DNA of 39,602 bases from a virus (IMGVR_UViG_3300037264_002168:1-39602), one strand, 5' to 3'. Shown: positions 8,160 to 15,652, numbered from the stretch's first letter. Numbers and translations: made by a program. Notes: generated by a model from the letters alone, not told the origin.

Positions 8160-8198
8160 AGAAAGTTAAAAAAGAACAAGAAGTATTATAATAAATAG

Positions 8199-8220
8199 AA
8201 TAAGTCCTAAATAACTTATT
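8199..8220. terminator. Possible weak stem-loop between convergent genes
   Basis: AATAAGT (8199-8205) and ACTTATT (8214-8220) form a 7-bp AT-rich stem between the convergent genes ending at 8159 and 8261. There is no clean U-tract, so terminator function is uncertain. The rest of 8160-8260 shows nothing else I can name. Confidence 0.3.
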
Positions 8221-8260
8221 GTTAATTCTAAATTTTCATTTCTATAATCTTCTGGTTCGT

Positions 8261-9217
8261 TCATATAAATAATCCCACGGCAAGTAAGAGATTCCTCGTT
8301 ATTAAAATCCACGGAAACGGTAAAATTCTATCAACAACTGTTTGAGTATATAATCCTAGATACCAGAGAGTAAGAATGGATGCTCCAATAATTATCCACT
8401 GTGTCCGTTTAGACACAAACGCTATCAATGGAGCAATCCATATCAGGTATTGAGGAGAAAGAACTTTATTCGCTACGATAAATGATAAAATCATGTAAAA
8501 ACTGGAAGCGAAGACTGATTTTTGTCGTATAGCTCGAAAGAACCCAAACGCTAGTATTCCTATGGGAAACCATAGCGGAAGTTGAATATCTTTATATTCC
8601 TGCGCATTATGTCCATATACTATTTCAGTTTTAGGATTTTTCAGATAGATTAAAGTTCCATATATACTCTCCGGTTGAACTGGACGTTCTTTATGAAACT
8701 CTATACTAAATGGATTAGAAAAAATGAGGATCATTGAAAGAATACCGGATAGTATAAATGGGATCAGTTTTGTTCTGTCTTTCAATAACCGTAATCCGAA
8801 TATCGGAAACAAAATCAAAGGGTATATTTTCGTTGCTGATGCTAGACATAAAAAGATCGCGCTAAAACCATACTTTTTCTTATGGAATAAGAGTATGGAA
8901 ACAAATGTCAGGAGAGCGACATAGACATCCAAAAGCTCAATCAGTAACCCGAACAATGATAAAAATATAGCAAGGAATGGCAACGGAGAAAGTTTTAGAA
9001 CTTTTTTAAGAAGAAGTGCAATAATACCGGCAAATCCTATCATCTCTATGTGAAATAAAAGGGCATAGATGGGATACGAATCAGTTAATAGCCGAGGTAA
9101 AAGCATTGGCAAGAATGCCAACGTAGGATACTCAAAAGTAAATGGTTGTCCTGCGACGAATGCAGAAGCCCATTGCCAGTAGTGGTAAACATCCCATATT
9201 TTTATAAAGTCGTACAT
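8261..9217 (-). CDS. Polytopic membrane glycosyltransferase, GT-C/GT87 (DUF2029)-like
   Basis: The 318-residue protein is strongly hydrophobic with roughly eight membrane segments. Early motifs include DVYHYWQWA and FEYPTLAFLP, a central ASATKIYPLILFP signature, and SPQYLIWIAP near the end. This order matches DUF2029/GT87-type mannosyl- or arabinosyl-transferases that use lipid-linked sugars on the outer face of the membrane. Start 9217 was chosen because a TTGACA-17-TACATT promoter ends 9 nt upstream; longer readings would include that promoter. It is the only minus-strand gene, is flanked by virion genes, and has its own promoter. It is probably an accessory gene that alters the host surface, for example to block superinfection. 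Confidence 0.7.
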   Translation of the reverse strand: MYDFIKIWDVYHYWQWASAFVAGQPFTFEYPTLAFLPMLLPRLLTDSYPIYALLFHIEMIGFAGIIALLLKKVLKLSPLPFLAIFLSLFGLLIELLDVYVALLTFVSILLFHKKKYGFSAIFLCLASATKIYPLILFPIFGLRLLKDRTKLIPFILSGILSMILIFSNPFSIEFHKERPVQPESIYGTLIYLKNPKTEIVYGHNAQEYKDIQLPLWFPIGILAFGFFRAIRQKSVFASSFYMILSFIVANKVLSPQYLIWIAPLIAFVSKRTQWIIIGASILTLWYLGLYTQTVVDRILPFPWILITRNLLLAVGLFI

Positions 9218-9255
9218 AGGAAGATGAATGTAACACATTGTAAACTCTTTGTCAA
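9218..9255 (-). promoter_or_regulatory. TTGACA/TACATT promoter of glycosyltransferase gene
   Basis: On the minus strand TTGACA (9255-9250), a 17-bp spacer, TACATT (9232-9227), then 9 nt to ATG. Twenty-two bases (CTACTTGACAAAGAGTTTAC plus AA) are identical to the promoter at 17637, beyond what RNA polymerase needs. Confidence 0.75.
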
Positions 9256-9276
9256 GTAGGTAAATAATAAAACCCA

Positions 9277-9331
9277 TGATATAATAAAAGGAAGAGGAGA
9301 ATACCTCGCCAACGGCGGGGATTTTTGTTAT
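9277..9331 (+). promoter_or_regulatory. Composite leader B: promoter, GAGG element, hairpin, ATG
   Basis: TGATATAAT (9277-9285), GAGGAG (9294-9299), then hairpin CCTCGCC/GGCGGGG (9304-9310 with 9314-9320, three-base loop) and five T's (9322-9326), ending 5 nt before ATG 9332. CCTC can pair instead with the upstream GAGG. It is divergent from the minus-strand promoter. Confidence 0.75.
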
Positions 9332-9682
9332 ATGGATCCAAATCAAAATACAGGTAGCTTCGGACAGGGTTTGGGTGGAACTGACGCTTTGAAACAGGCT
9401 CTTTCTCGGAGAGGGATTGATAGTTCCATTCTCGATCAAATCACTCCTGCCTCTGGTGGTGCTTCTCCCGTGGCTCAAGGAATACCCCAAACGAACCCTA
9501 ATATAGGCACCACAGACCAACAGGTGGCCTCACAAGCGGTTCCTGGTATCCCTACGGCAACTATCCCAAAAATACCATTTCGATCAGCAGAGATGGAAAT
9601 AGCCACAAAAGCCATGTCTGGGATCATAAATACAGAAAATGAAATAGTAAAACAAACACTCAAATTACAAGGATTAGGATAA
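9332..9682 (+). CDS. Hypothetical small virion-region protein
   Basis: The 116-residue protein has a Gly/Gln/Pro-rich low-complexity first half (GSFGQGLGG, GIPQTNPNIGTT, VPGIPTATIP) and a short helical C-terminus ending LQGLG. I recognise no family. It is the first gene after composite leader B, as other virion proteins are, and is followed 6 nt later by another small protein. A minor structural role is plausible from position only. Confidence 0.6.
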   Translation: MDPNQNTGSFGQGLGGTDALKQALSRRGIDSSILDQITPASGGASPVAQGIPQTNPNIGTTDQQVASQAVPGIPTATIPKIPFRSAEMEIATKAMSGIINTENEIVKQTLKLQGLG

Positions 9683-9688
9683 TATGCT

Positions 9689-9958
9689 ATGTCTATCAAT
9701 TCAACTAATTTCACAAAATCTACTCAGGTATCCACTGGGTATAAAAACAGAGATATTGCTATAGGTGCGCTTCTTCTTCAAAATGGAGGTTATCTTTTAC
9801 TTCAAAATGGCGGAAAATTACTTCTTGGTGGTCTTGGTGATAAAATTCATAGTACAAATTTTACCAAATCAACAGTCAATTCCATTAACTTTTCAAAACC
9901 TGCGCAAATATCTACGAATTTTGTAAAAGGCACAATCAATTCTACTAATTTTTCTTAA
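9689..9958 (+). CDS. Small repeat protein with NSTNF motifs
   Basis: The 89-residue protein has N- and C-terminal repeats of the type STNFTKST / NSINFSK / STNFVKG / NSTNFS. They flank a central LLLQNGGYLLLQNGGKLLL duplication. Short beta repeats of this sort occur in phage tail-associated proteins. An HNH gene begins two bases after its stop, so the possibility that it once continued into a longer protein should be kept in mind. Function unknown. Confidence 0.6.
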   Translation: MSINSTNFTKSTQVSTGYKNRDIAIGALLLQNGGYLLLQNGGKLLLGGLGDKIHSTNFTKSTVNSINFSKPAQISTNFVKGTINSTNFS

Positions 9959-9959
9959 T

Positions 9960-10553
9960 ATGAGAAACGAAAAAGGTCAATTTATAAAAGGAATGTCTTC
10001 TTGGAATAAGGGGAAAAAAATGACTTATAAACACGGTATGTTTGGGAAAAAACATACACTTGAAACTCGTAAAAAAATGTCAGAATCCCAACAAGGACAT
10101 ATTGCTTGGAATAGTGGAATGGCACTAGGTTTATATGGAACAAGATTCTATAAAATTTGGCAAAATATGAAGACGCGTTGTTATAATTCAAAAACAATAG
10201 ATTATTCACGATATGGAGGTCGTGGAATAATTGTGTGTAAGGAATGGAAAACATTTCAAGGATTTCATAAAGATATGTTTTTTTCATATAAAACAGAATT
10301 AACTCTTGATAGAATTGATAATAATAAAGGTTATTCAAAAGAAAATTGTCGGTGGGCAACCAGAAAAGAACAGGCACAAAATACTAGAAATATAGATGGA
10401 GCAAAAAAGTATACATTTAATGGAATAACAAAAACTATAAGAGAATGGGCAGAAAAAATAGGTATTAAGAGAACAACACTTAGCAATAGATTACAATCAC
10501 ATAATTGGAATATAGAAAAGGCTTTAACTTTTGGAGGTAATTTCTATGAGTGA
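9960..10553 (+). CDS. HNH homing endonuclease, AP2-like type with NUMOD-like motifs
   Basis: The 197-residue protein opens with a GQFIKGMSSWNKGKK motif (NUMOD3-like). A nuclease core follows: YKIWQNMKTRCYN, YGGRGI, CKEW, LDRIDNNKGYSKENCRWAT, the hallmark of phage AP2/HNH endonucleases. A C-terminal helix-turn-helix (IREWAEKIGIKRTTLSNRL) should read the target site. The DNA is markedly AT-rich. The gene supplies a GGAGG site within its end for the next gene's ATG at 10546. It is free-standing, with no intron signals seen. Confidence 0.85.
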   Translation: MRNEKGQFIKGMSSWNKGKKMTYKHGMFGKKHTLETRKKMSESQQGHIAWNSGMALGLYGTRFYKIWQNMKTRCYNSKTIDYSRYGGRGIIVCKEWKTFQGFHKDMFFSYKTELTLDRIDNNKGYSKENCRWATRKEQAQNTRNIDGAKKYTFNGITKTIREWAEKIGIKRTTLSNRLQSHNWNIEKALTFGGNFYE

Positions 10554-11466
10554 CAGCAAAGTTCCTGATTTAACAGGTTTACCAATACCGGCAAGTGGAG
10601 ATAAAATCTATATTTTAGATATTTCTGATACTACGGATAGCGCGGATGGTTCATCCCGGTCTACTACCCTTGGTGCACTTTCAACAGGAATAGTTGTAAC
10701 CTCTCTTGACATTACCGGTCTTACTGCATCAGAACTTATACGCCTCAATAGTGGTGGAACCGCATTAGAAAGTGCGGGGTTAGCGGTGGCAAGTATCGTG
10801 ACATTAACAGGAGTTCAGACATTGACTCAAAAAACATTAACGGCTCCAATAATTACCGGACCAACCATTTCAGGTACGGTGGCAGGTGGAGCTACTTATA
10901 CCTCTCCAGTTTTTACTGCTCCCACATTAGGGGCAGCTACTGCTACTTCAATTAACAAGATAACAATTACTGCCCCTGCCGCGAGTGCTACACTTACCCT
11001 TGTTACAGGGTCATCCCTCATCACAGCGGGCGCATATGCAATAACTTTAACTTCAACAAACACAACAAATGCGACTTTACCCGCAGGAACGGTAACATTG
11101 GTCGGGACTACATCAACCGATACCCTGACTAATAAACGAATAACAAAACGAGTAACGACGATTACGAGTTCAGCTACGCCGACAATAAATTCTGACGATT
11201 GCGATTGTGTTACTATCACCGCATTGGCTACAGCAATCACTTCAATGACATCAGGACTTTCAGGTACACCGACAAACTTTCAAACACTTCTCTTTAGAAT
11301 TTTAGACGACGCAACCGCACACGCGATTACTTGGGGTGCAAAATTTGAGGCGAGAGGAGTAGATTTACCGACGACAACAACTATATCTAAACTTCTCACA
11401 GTAGGTTTTGTCTACGATACAGTTGACAATATCTGGGGCTGTGTATTTGTATCGGAGGAAGCATAA
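10546..11466 (+). CDS. Tail fibre/receptor-binding-like protein
   Basis: Start ATG 10546 was chosen for the GGAGGT site 8-13 nt upstream. The 306-residue protein has a short N-terminal anchor-like part (YILDISDTTDSADGSS...TTL), then Thr/Ala/Ser-rich beta repeats with LTQKTLTAPIITGPTISG and TDTLTNKRITKRV. Its C-terminal domain contains TINSDDCDCVTITALA and TNFQTLLFRILDDATAHAITW. These elements are widespread in phage tail fibres. The C-terminal domain probably trimerises or binds receptor. It overlaps the HNH gene by 8 nt. Confidence 0.7.
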   Translation: MSDSKVPDLTGLPIPASGDKIYILDISDTTDSADGSSRSTTLGALSTGIVVTSLDITGLTASELIRLNSGGTALESAGLAVASIVTLTGVQTLTQKTLTAPIITGPTISGTVAGGATYTSPVFTAPTLGAATATSINKITITAPAASATLTLVTGSSLITAGAYAITLTSTNTTNATLPAGTVTLVGTTSTDTLTNKRITKRVTTITSSATPTINSDDCDCVTITALATAITSMTSGLSGTPTNFQTLLFRILDDATAHAITWGAKFEARGVDLPTTTTISKLLTVGFVYDTVDNIWGCVFVSEEA

Positions 11467-11467
11467 T

Positions 11468-12598
11468 ATGGCTCAACTCCAATTTGCTAGTGGTGACACA
11501 ATAAAATGGTCTGAAAAATATGGCGATAAATCTGATGGCGTAGGGTCAATCAATACTTCAACCTTCGCAGAAGCCAATGAAACATTTTTGGGAACTATAA
11601 CTGAATATACGGGTACTGCCGGAGGAACATCTCTTCAAAATAACGATTGTGTTTGGATTTGGCAAACACAGGGTACAGGAACAGGAAACCATCAATTGAA
11701 TAAAGTAGTTTCAGGTGGTGGAACCACCTCACTTACCTTCAAATATCCCTTAACTAATATCTACGCAACAGGAGCGCAGATACTTAAATTAAAACGGTAT
11801 TCTTCTTTAGCCGTTAATACAGGTCAAACGTGGACATCTTCAGCGTGGGATGGTTCTAAGGGTGGAATAATCGCATGTTTAGTAAATGGAGATATAACAG
11901 TAACAGGAAATATATTGCTTACAGGAAGGGGATTTAGAGGAGGTCCACAATCTGGACAAGGAGAAAATCCTGGATATGCAGGAGATGGTTCAGTTGGAAA
12001 TTATACTAGACAAAATGCGGCTAATGGAAATGGTGGAGGAGGTTCTGCCGGAGATACTGGTAGTGTGGGAGGAGGAGGAGGAGGAGGATATGCTGTTGCA
12101 GGAACTGATGGTCAAACACTAAATGGTACTGGTGGAAAAGGAGGATTACAAGTTGGAATAGCCTCTTTAATAACTTTGTTTCCTGGAGGAGGAGGGGGAG
12201 GAGCGTGTGCTAAGAATGAAGCAGGGATGTATGGAGGAGCAGGAGGAAATGGAGGAGGAATTTTATTTCTTATAGGTAAAACAATTACGGTTACTGGTTC
12301 TATTCTTTGTAATGGAAATGTCGGATCAAACGGTCCTAGTACTGGAGGATCAGGTGGTGGAGGTGCAGGAGGTTCAATTTTTCTTAAAGGTCAAACAATA
12401 GTATTAGGAACAAATCTATTAACATCAAGTGCTGGTAGTGGGGGGACAAGTGGAGGAGGAAATGGTGGGGCTGGGGCAGTAGGTAGAATCCATGCTGATT
12501 ACTTAACTTCTATTACGGGTACTACTACTCCTACATTAGATAGTACACAGGATTCAACATTAGCAACGGGCGGTGGAACTTTCCTCCCATTTTTATAA
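11468..12598 (+). CDS. Glycine-rich tail fibre/adhesin-like protein
   Basis: The protein has 376 residues from ATG 11468. The N-terminal 150 residues form a beta-rich domain. From about residue 155 polyglycine runs (GGGGGGGYAVAG, PGGGGGGACAK, GGSGGGGAGGS) alternate with short beta strands such as ILFLIGKTITVTGSI. A C-terminal stretch ends GGGTFLPFL. The design parallels 81-974, but the two are not obviously paralogous outside the glycine runs. It is the last fibre gene before the lysis cassette. An adhesin role is inferred. Confidence 0.65.
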   Translation: MAQLQFASGDTIKWSEKYGDKSDGVGSINTSTFAEANETFLGTITEYTGTAGGTSLQNNDCVWIWQTQGTGTGNHQLNKVVSGGGTTSLTFKYPLTNIYATGAQILKLKRYSSLAVNTGQTWTSSAWDGSKGGIIACLVNGDITVTGNILLTGRGFRGGPQSGQGENPGYAGDGSVGNYTRQNAANGNGGGGSAGDTGSVGGGGGGGYAVAGTDGQTLNGTGGKGGLQVGIASLITLFPGGGGGGACAKNEAGMYGGAGGNGGGILFLIGKTITVTGSILCNGNVGSNGPSTGGSGGGGAGGSIFLKGQTIVLGTNLLTSSAGSGGTSGGGNGGAGAVGRIHADYLTSITGTTTPTLDSTQDSTLATGGGTFLPFL

Positions 12599-12603
12599 CC
12601 AGA

Positions 12604-12629
12604 TGATATAATAATATATAGAGGAGAAT
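12604..12629 (+). promoter_or_regulatory. Extended -10 promoter with ordinary leader and Shine-Dalgarno
   Basis: TGATATAAT (12604-12612), then GAGGAG (12621-12626) three bases before ATG 12630. This is the only extended -10 promoter here whose GAGGAG directly serves a start codon. The composite leaders look like this one with ACC and a hairpin in place of the ATG. Confidence 0.75.
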
Positions 12630-12833
12630 ATGGCAAAAGTGACACTAAAAGATATTTACGAAATTACAAATAGGATCGAAGATAAACTCGATAAAATCGA
12701 GGGTCGTGTTTCTGTTCTTGAAATATGGAAAGCTGAATTGATTGGAAAAATGACGGTTATTGGTGGTATATTACTTCTCGGATTTAATCTTACATGGGAT
12801 TTTCTGAAAGCTAAACTTTTTAAGGATATATAG
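12630..12833 (+). CDS. Coiled-coil membrane protein, XhlA/holin-accessory-like
   Basis: The 67-residue protein has a helical coiled-coil N-terminus (residues 5-38, ITNRIEDKLDKIEGRVSVLE). One membrane segment follows (about 40-58, MTVIGGILLLGFNLTW) and then a basic tail. Its size and topology match haemolysin XhlA-like lysis accessory proteins. It directly precedes the peptidase gene, supporting a lysis role. It is driven by the extended -10 promoter at 12604. Confidence 0.65.
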   Translation: MAKVTLKDIYEITNRIEDKLDKIEGRVSVLEIWKAELIGKMTVIGGILLLGFNLTWDFLKAKLFKDI

Positions 12834-12841
12834 GAGAACAT

Positions 12842-13792
12842 ATAAAAATTGCCGATACATTCATCCAACCAATACGATTTACAGGAACTCCTAATACTTC
12901 TTCTTGGGCTGGATATGACTACCTTCAATGGACTGGTGATACATTTCATCCGGGGTTAGATTATAACTACGGCGCAGGAGAAGAAGATAAAGGATTGCCG
13001 GTTCATTGTATTGCAAATGGGTTTGTAGAGAAAATTATCAAATGGAATGGGGTCACAAAAGGATTTGGGAATCATATTTTTGTCAAACACACACTTCCCG
13101 ATGGAACTATTGTTTATTCTCATTATTGTCATTTAGATAGTATCTCTTGTTCAGAGGGAGTAGACATTGATAAAAGTGCTGAAATAGGAAAATGTGGTGG
13201 ATCCGGTGGGTGGCCTTCACATCTCCACATGGAAATACGAAAACCTTTAGGGAAAGGATATGACTTCTGGCCGAAAGGAATGAGCGAGGGGTGGGTAGCT
13301 TCAAATTATTACGATCCCTATGGATTCATAGAAAAACGGTTATCTCCTCAAGAGGATACGCTTCAAGTGAAATATGACAAATGTAGTATTCAGAAAGATA
13401 CTTTTTTTGGCTTACTTCTGAAAATACGCGACTGGTTGAAGTTGTCCGGCGAACCAAGTGAGTCACTTTTTGAGAAAGAAATCAAAGGATTTATTGACCT
13501 TGAAGATAAAGTAAGAACATTGGAAAGACTAAGCGGTGAAAAAGACCAACAGATCATAGACGTTCAAAATGAAGCCAAAAGACTTCAAAAACAAGTAAAA
13601 GAATTATTGGCACAAACAAAAGATGATGGGATTCTAATAGACGATCTACAAACGAGAAATAAACAATATGACACACAACTTACTCAAGTAAGTCAAAAAT
13701 TAGAAGAATATAAAGATATTATTCCCATTGACAGATATTCTCCTATTGAACTTATAAAAATTGCCCTTAGCAAGTGGTTAAAAAGAGAATGA
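12842..13792 (+). CDS. M23-family peptidase (endolysin) with non-AUG start
   Basis: The 316-residue protein carries an M23 zinc peptidase domain in residues 10-135: HPGLD (H36, D40) and HLHME (H127, H129) are the metal-binding motifs, with YSHYCHL between. Residues 165-300 are coiled coil. It probably cuts peptidoglycan cross-links at lysis. No ATG, GTG or TTG occurs in frame between the upstream stop and H36. The first TTG (12995) would remove HPGLD. An AGGAG at 12832-12836 is spaced 5 nt from ATA 12842, so I propose AUA initiation. AUU 12848 is the alternative. A rare start would keep a lethal enzyme scarce. Confidence 0.75.
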   Translation: MKIADTFIQPIRFTGTPNTSSWAGYDYLQWTGDTFHPGLDYNYGAGEEDKGLPVHCIANGFVEKIIKWNGVTKGFGNHIFVKHTLPDGTIVYSHYCHLDSISCSEGVDIDKSAEIGKCGGSGGWPSHLHMEIRKPLGKGYDFWPKGMSEGWVASNYYDPYGFIEKRLSPQEDTLQVKYDKCSIQKDTFFGLLLKIRDWLKLSGEPSESLFEKEIKGFIDLEDKVRTLERLSGEKDQQIIDVQNEAKRLQKQVKELLAQTKDDGILIDDLQTRNKQYDTQLTQVSQKLEEYKDIIPIDRYSPIELIKIALSKWLKRE

Positions 13793-13983
13793 TCCATGAA
13801 TTTGAACCAACCTTATCACGAAAAGAAAAACAGGATGCTGAAAAATATGGTGGGTTCGATCTCCAAGATTGGATCATACAAACGGAAACTATCGGGGCTG
13901 ATAAATATGACCATCGTGAAAGGTCTATTGCGCATCAAAAGAACCATCTCAACCATTGGAAAAAAATAGAAAGGGGTGAATAA
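13789..13983 (+). CDS. Hypothetical small protein in lysis cassette
   Basis: The 64-residue hydrophilic protein from ATG 13789 overlaps the peptidase stop by ATGA. It contains WIIQTETIGADKYDHRERS and a His-rich LNHWKKI end. No membrane segment or known family is seen. Its position between endolysin and holin candidate suggests a lysis accessory or a passenger. Confidence 0.6.
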   Translation: MIHEFEPTLSRKEKQDAEKYGGFDLQDWIIQTETIGADKYDHRERSIAHQKNHLNHWKKIERGE

Positions 13984-13984
13984 T

Positions 13985-14143
13985 ATGTCAGGAACAGCAA
14001 AGGGTACATTATTAACTGCCGGTATTGCATTTATGAGTGCAGGATCAACTCTTATTCTTACTGAAAAGTGGTGGATTGGCGTTATTATGGCGGTTTTGGG
14101 AGCTGGATTTATATTTCTACGGGAAGTTTTGAAAGAACAATAA
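13985..14143 (+). CDS. Small two-helix membrane protein, holin candidate
   Basis: The 52-residue protein (MSGTAKGTLLTAG...) has two hydrophobic segments, about residues 8-25 and 30-46, joined by a short EKWW turn, and a charged C-terminus (REVLKEQ). Topology, size and position one gene after the endolysin fit a class II holin. Holins are too diverse to assign by sequence alone. It ends 8 nt before the tRNA-like element. Confidence 0.6.
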   Translation: MSGTAKGTLLTAGIAFMSAGSTLILTEKWWIGVIMAVLGAGFIFLREVLKEQ

Positions 14144-14151
14144 TAAGAATT

Positions 14152-14225
14152 GGGGATGTTCTGGTAGACCAAACCATGAGTAATCATGCAAGGTAACGCG
14201 GGTTCGATTCCTGCCATCTCCACCA
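14152..14225 (+). tRNA. tRNA-like element with abnormal anticodon arm
   Basis: The 74-nt element has a 7-bp acceptor stem (GGGGATG with CATCTCC, one G-U pair) and an encoded ACCA end. Its T arm is textbook: GCGGG, loop TTCGATT, CCTGC. The D arm is short (CTGGTAGACCA). The only anticodon-like stem, CATGA/TCATG (14175-14188), closes a four-base loop GTAA instead of seven, so no anticodon can be read. It may be a degenerate tRNA, a decoy, or an integration-site relic. No amber-reading CTA anticodon is present. Confidence 0.45.
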
Positions 14226-14226
14226 C

Positions 14227-14255
14227 TTGACAAACTCTTTTTATTGAGTTATTGT
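14227..14255 (+). promoter_or_regulatory. TTGACA/TATTGT early promoter
   Basis: TTGACA (14227-14232), 17-bp spacer, TATTGT (14250-14255). It lies one base after the tRNA-like element and drives the early operon. It leaves a leader of about 15-22 nt before ATG 14278, unlike the other promoters. Confidence 0.55.
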
Positions 14256-14277
14256 TTTTATATAGATCAAAATTAGT

Positions 14278-14514
14278 ATGGATAATTACTCAACATCAGA
14301 CCTCGCACTCGCAACCACACTTTCTCTTTTTTATCCCATTGAAGATATTGATAGAACTAATCCGCGTCGTGCTTTATTTGTTTTTCAAAAATCACCCGCA
14401 CTTGAAAAAACAATTGAGGAATTTTACCACAATGAAATTAAAGTTTCTCCACAACTCTTTTTTGGCCAATTACGCGTAATAAAAGCGAGGCTTTATGAAA
14501 ACGAGAATCATTGA
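14278..14514 (+). CDS. DUF5659-like protein
   Basis: The 78-residue protein contains the segments STSDLALATTLSLFYPI, NPRRALFVFQ and LRVIKARLYE. I recall these as the DUF5659 pattern, found in small proteins of uncultured (Patescibacteria-like) bacteria and their viruses. The function of that family is unknown. It is the first early gene and overlaps the next by 20 nt. Confidence 0.6.
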   Translation: MDNYSTSDLALATTLSLFYPIEDIDRTNPRRALFVFQKSPALEKTIEEFYHNEIKVSPQLFFGQLRVIKARLYENENH

Positions 14515-14968
14515 AACAAAGTTTTGGAAAGATCCCTATATTATTAGTCTTTCAGTTGAAGAACGATTATTGTTTTTATATCTTCTCACGAATGAGCGCG
14601 TTAATATAATTCATTGTTACGAAATTACTGATAGAGAAATCATGTTTGATACAGGGCTTCAAGGGGGCTTGTTGGGGGCTTCAAGGGGTAAATTTGAAAA
14701 GGATAAAAAGATGTGTTTCTATAAAAACTACGTTTATCTTCTTAATGCAGAAAAGTATGAAAACTTTAGTGGAGTGTTAAGTGAGAAAGGGAAGGTACGA
14801 TTGCTCCAACAATTTTCCCCCGATGTCCTAAAATGGTATCAATCTATAAGCCCCCTTGAAGCCCCCTTGAAGGGGACAATAAGTAATAAACAAGAAATAA
14901 TAAGTAAGAAACAAGAAATAGGAAAGAGAGAGTTTGATGAAAAAAGACAAGTTTATATTGAAACATGA
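14495..14968 (+). CDS. Replication-initiator-like protein (phage replisome organiser N-domain-like)
   Basis: The 157-residue protein starts with a pattern I associate with phage replication proteins carrying a winged-helix N-domain: TKFWKDPYI, LSVEERLLFLYLLTNE, CYEITDREIMFDTGL and NYVYLLNAEKY. The C-terminal 40 residues are polar (SNKQEIISKKQE). A helicase-loader or origin-binding role is inferred. It is the only replication-like gene in the genome. An inverted run, TTCAAGGGGGCTT (14659-) against AAGCCCCCTTGAA (14850-), lies within the gene and could fold in mRNA. Confidence 0.5.
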   Translation: MKTRIIETKFWKDPYIISLSVEERLLFLYLLTNERVNIIHCYEITDREIMFDTGLQGGLLGASRGKFEKDKKMCFYKNYVYLLNAEKYENFSGVLSEKGKVRLLQQFSPDVLKWYQSISPLEAPLKGTISNKQEIISKKQEIGKREFDEKRQVYIET

Positions 14969-15135
14969 AGATTAGAGAACCATTAACAATAGAAGAAGCA
15001 AAACAACGCATACTAGAATTACGTGAACAATGGAAAACCGCAAGTAATACCGATCGGAAGATTTTAGAAAAACGGGGGGTCATGTTAAAAATTGCACTAG
15101 AGGGGAAATTGAAACGCGTCGGTCTGATGCCTTAA
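14965..15135 (+). CDS. Small helical hypothetical protein
   Basis: The 56-residue basic protein (MKIREPLTIEEAKQ...) overlaps the previous gene by ATGA, so it is translationally coupled to the replication-like protein. It is predicted all-helical and could be a partner of it. No family recognised. Confidence 0.65.
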   Translation: MKIREPLTIEEAKQRILELREQWKTASNTDRKILEKRGVMLKIALEGKLKRVGLMP

Positions 15136-15143
15136 TTTGCTAC

Positions 15144-15178
15144 TTGACAAACAGTTTACAAAGGTTTATGATAAAAAT
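15144..15178 (+). promoter_or_regulatory. TTGACA/TATGAT promoter, leaderless type
   Basis: TTGACA (15144-15149), 17-bp spacer, TATGAT (15167-15172), six bases, ATG 15179. CTACTTGACAAACAGTTTAC differs at one base from the promoters at 17637 and 9255(-), suggesting a shared operator. Confidence 0.85.
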
Positions 15179-15430
15179 ATGAATGAACCAAACCGTTTCC
15201 TTTTTTCAATAGAAGTATATGATAACAAGACGAAAAAGAAAATTGCCTATGATTCCGGCAATTGTTCCGAAATAACCTATGCGAAAAAAGTCCTGAATGA
15301 GGCAATTGAGGCACTTGATAAATTTGAACTTCGGGAGCTAGATATGTGTCCTGAATGTGCAACGCCACTTCGGGAAGATGAAAACGGGAAAATGATAACG
15401 TGTGACGGATGCGGATATTTAGAGTCTTGA
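15179..15430 (+). CDS. Small protein with C-terminal zinc ribbon
   Basis: Start 15179 is set by the promoter, whose -10 ends 6 nt upstream. The 83-residue protein has a beta-alpha N-terminal part (FLFSIEVYDNKTKKKIAYDSG). A CPEC...CDGCG zinc ribbon occupies residues 57-79. It may bind nucleic acid. A promoter for the next gene starts inside its last codons. Confidence 0.65.
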   Translation: MNEPNRFLFSIEVYDNKTKKKIAYDSGNCSEITYAKKVLNEAIEALDKFELRELDMCPECATPLREDENGKMITCDGCGYLES

Positions 15431-15463
15431 CAAATACTTGATAAAGATTTAGAATAAGAATAT
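15427..15463 (+). promoter_or_regulatory. TTGACA/TAGAAT promoter
   Basis: TTGACA (15427-15432) overlaps the stop of the upstream gene. A 17-bp spacer, TAGAAT (15450-15455) and 8 nt lead to ATG 15464. Confidence 0.8.
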
Positions 15464-15652
15464 ATGGAAATAAAATATCAACATCAAAAGCTCCGGCAGA
15501 AACGTAATCATGATATATGGGTTCGCATGGCAACGGATTATAACGGAGGCATGACCGTAGAGGAAATCCGCGAACGGTATAAAAAGCTGGATGGGAAAAA
15601 ATATACCCGCACATGGATTTACATGATATTCAAAAAACTTATAAACGAATAA
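15464..15652 (+). CDS. Small helix-turn-helix protein, putative regulator
   Basis: The 62-residue basic protein has a likely helix-turn-helix in residues 25-58 (MTVEEIRERYKKLDGKKYTRTWIY). It has its own promoter. It may be a repressor or activator of early promoters that share the extended TTGACA region, but that is inference. Confidence 0.55.
   Translation: MEIKYQHQKLRQKRNHDIWVRMATDYNGGMTVEEIRERYKKLDGKKYTRTWIYMIFKKLINE

Noticed and set aside
14152-14225. Phage attachment site at a tRNA 3' end
   Set aside because: No integrase or excision gene was found; the element also contains a matching 5' acceptor strand, which a simple attP would not need.
13816-14226. Minus-strand frame beginning with a MAGIEPA-like sequence
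   Set aside because: It is the well-known false frame read backwards through a tRNA 3' end; it covers the lysis genes and the tRNA-like element.
14252-14479. Frame overlapping the DUF5659-like gene
   Set aside because: It is a shadow frame; the family-like sequence is in the frame starting at 14278.
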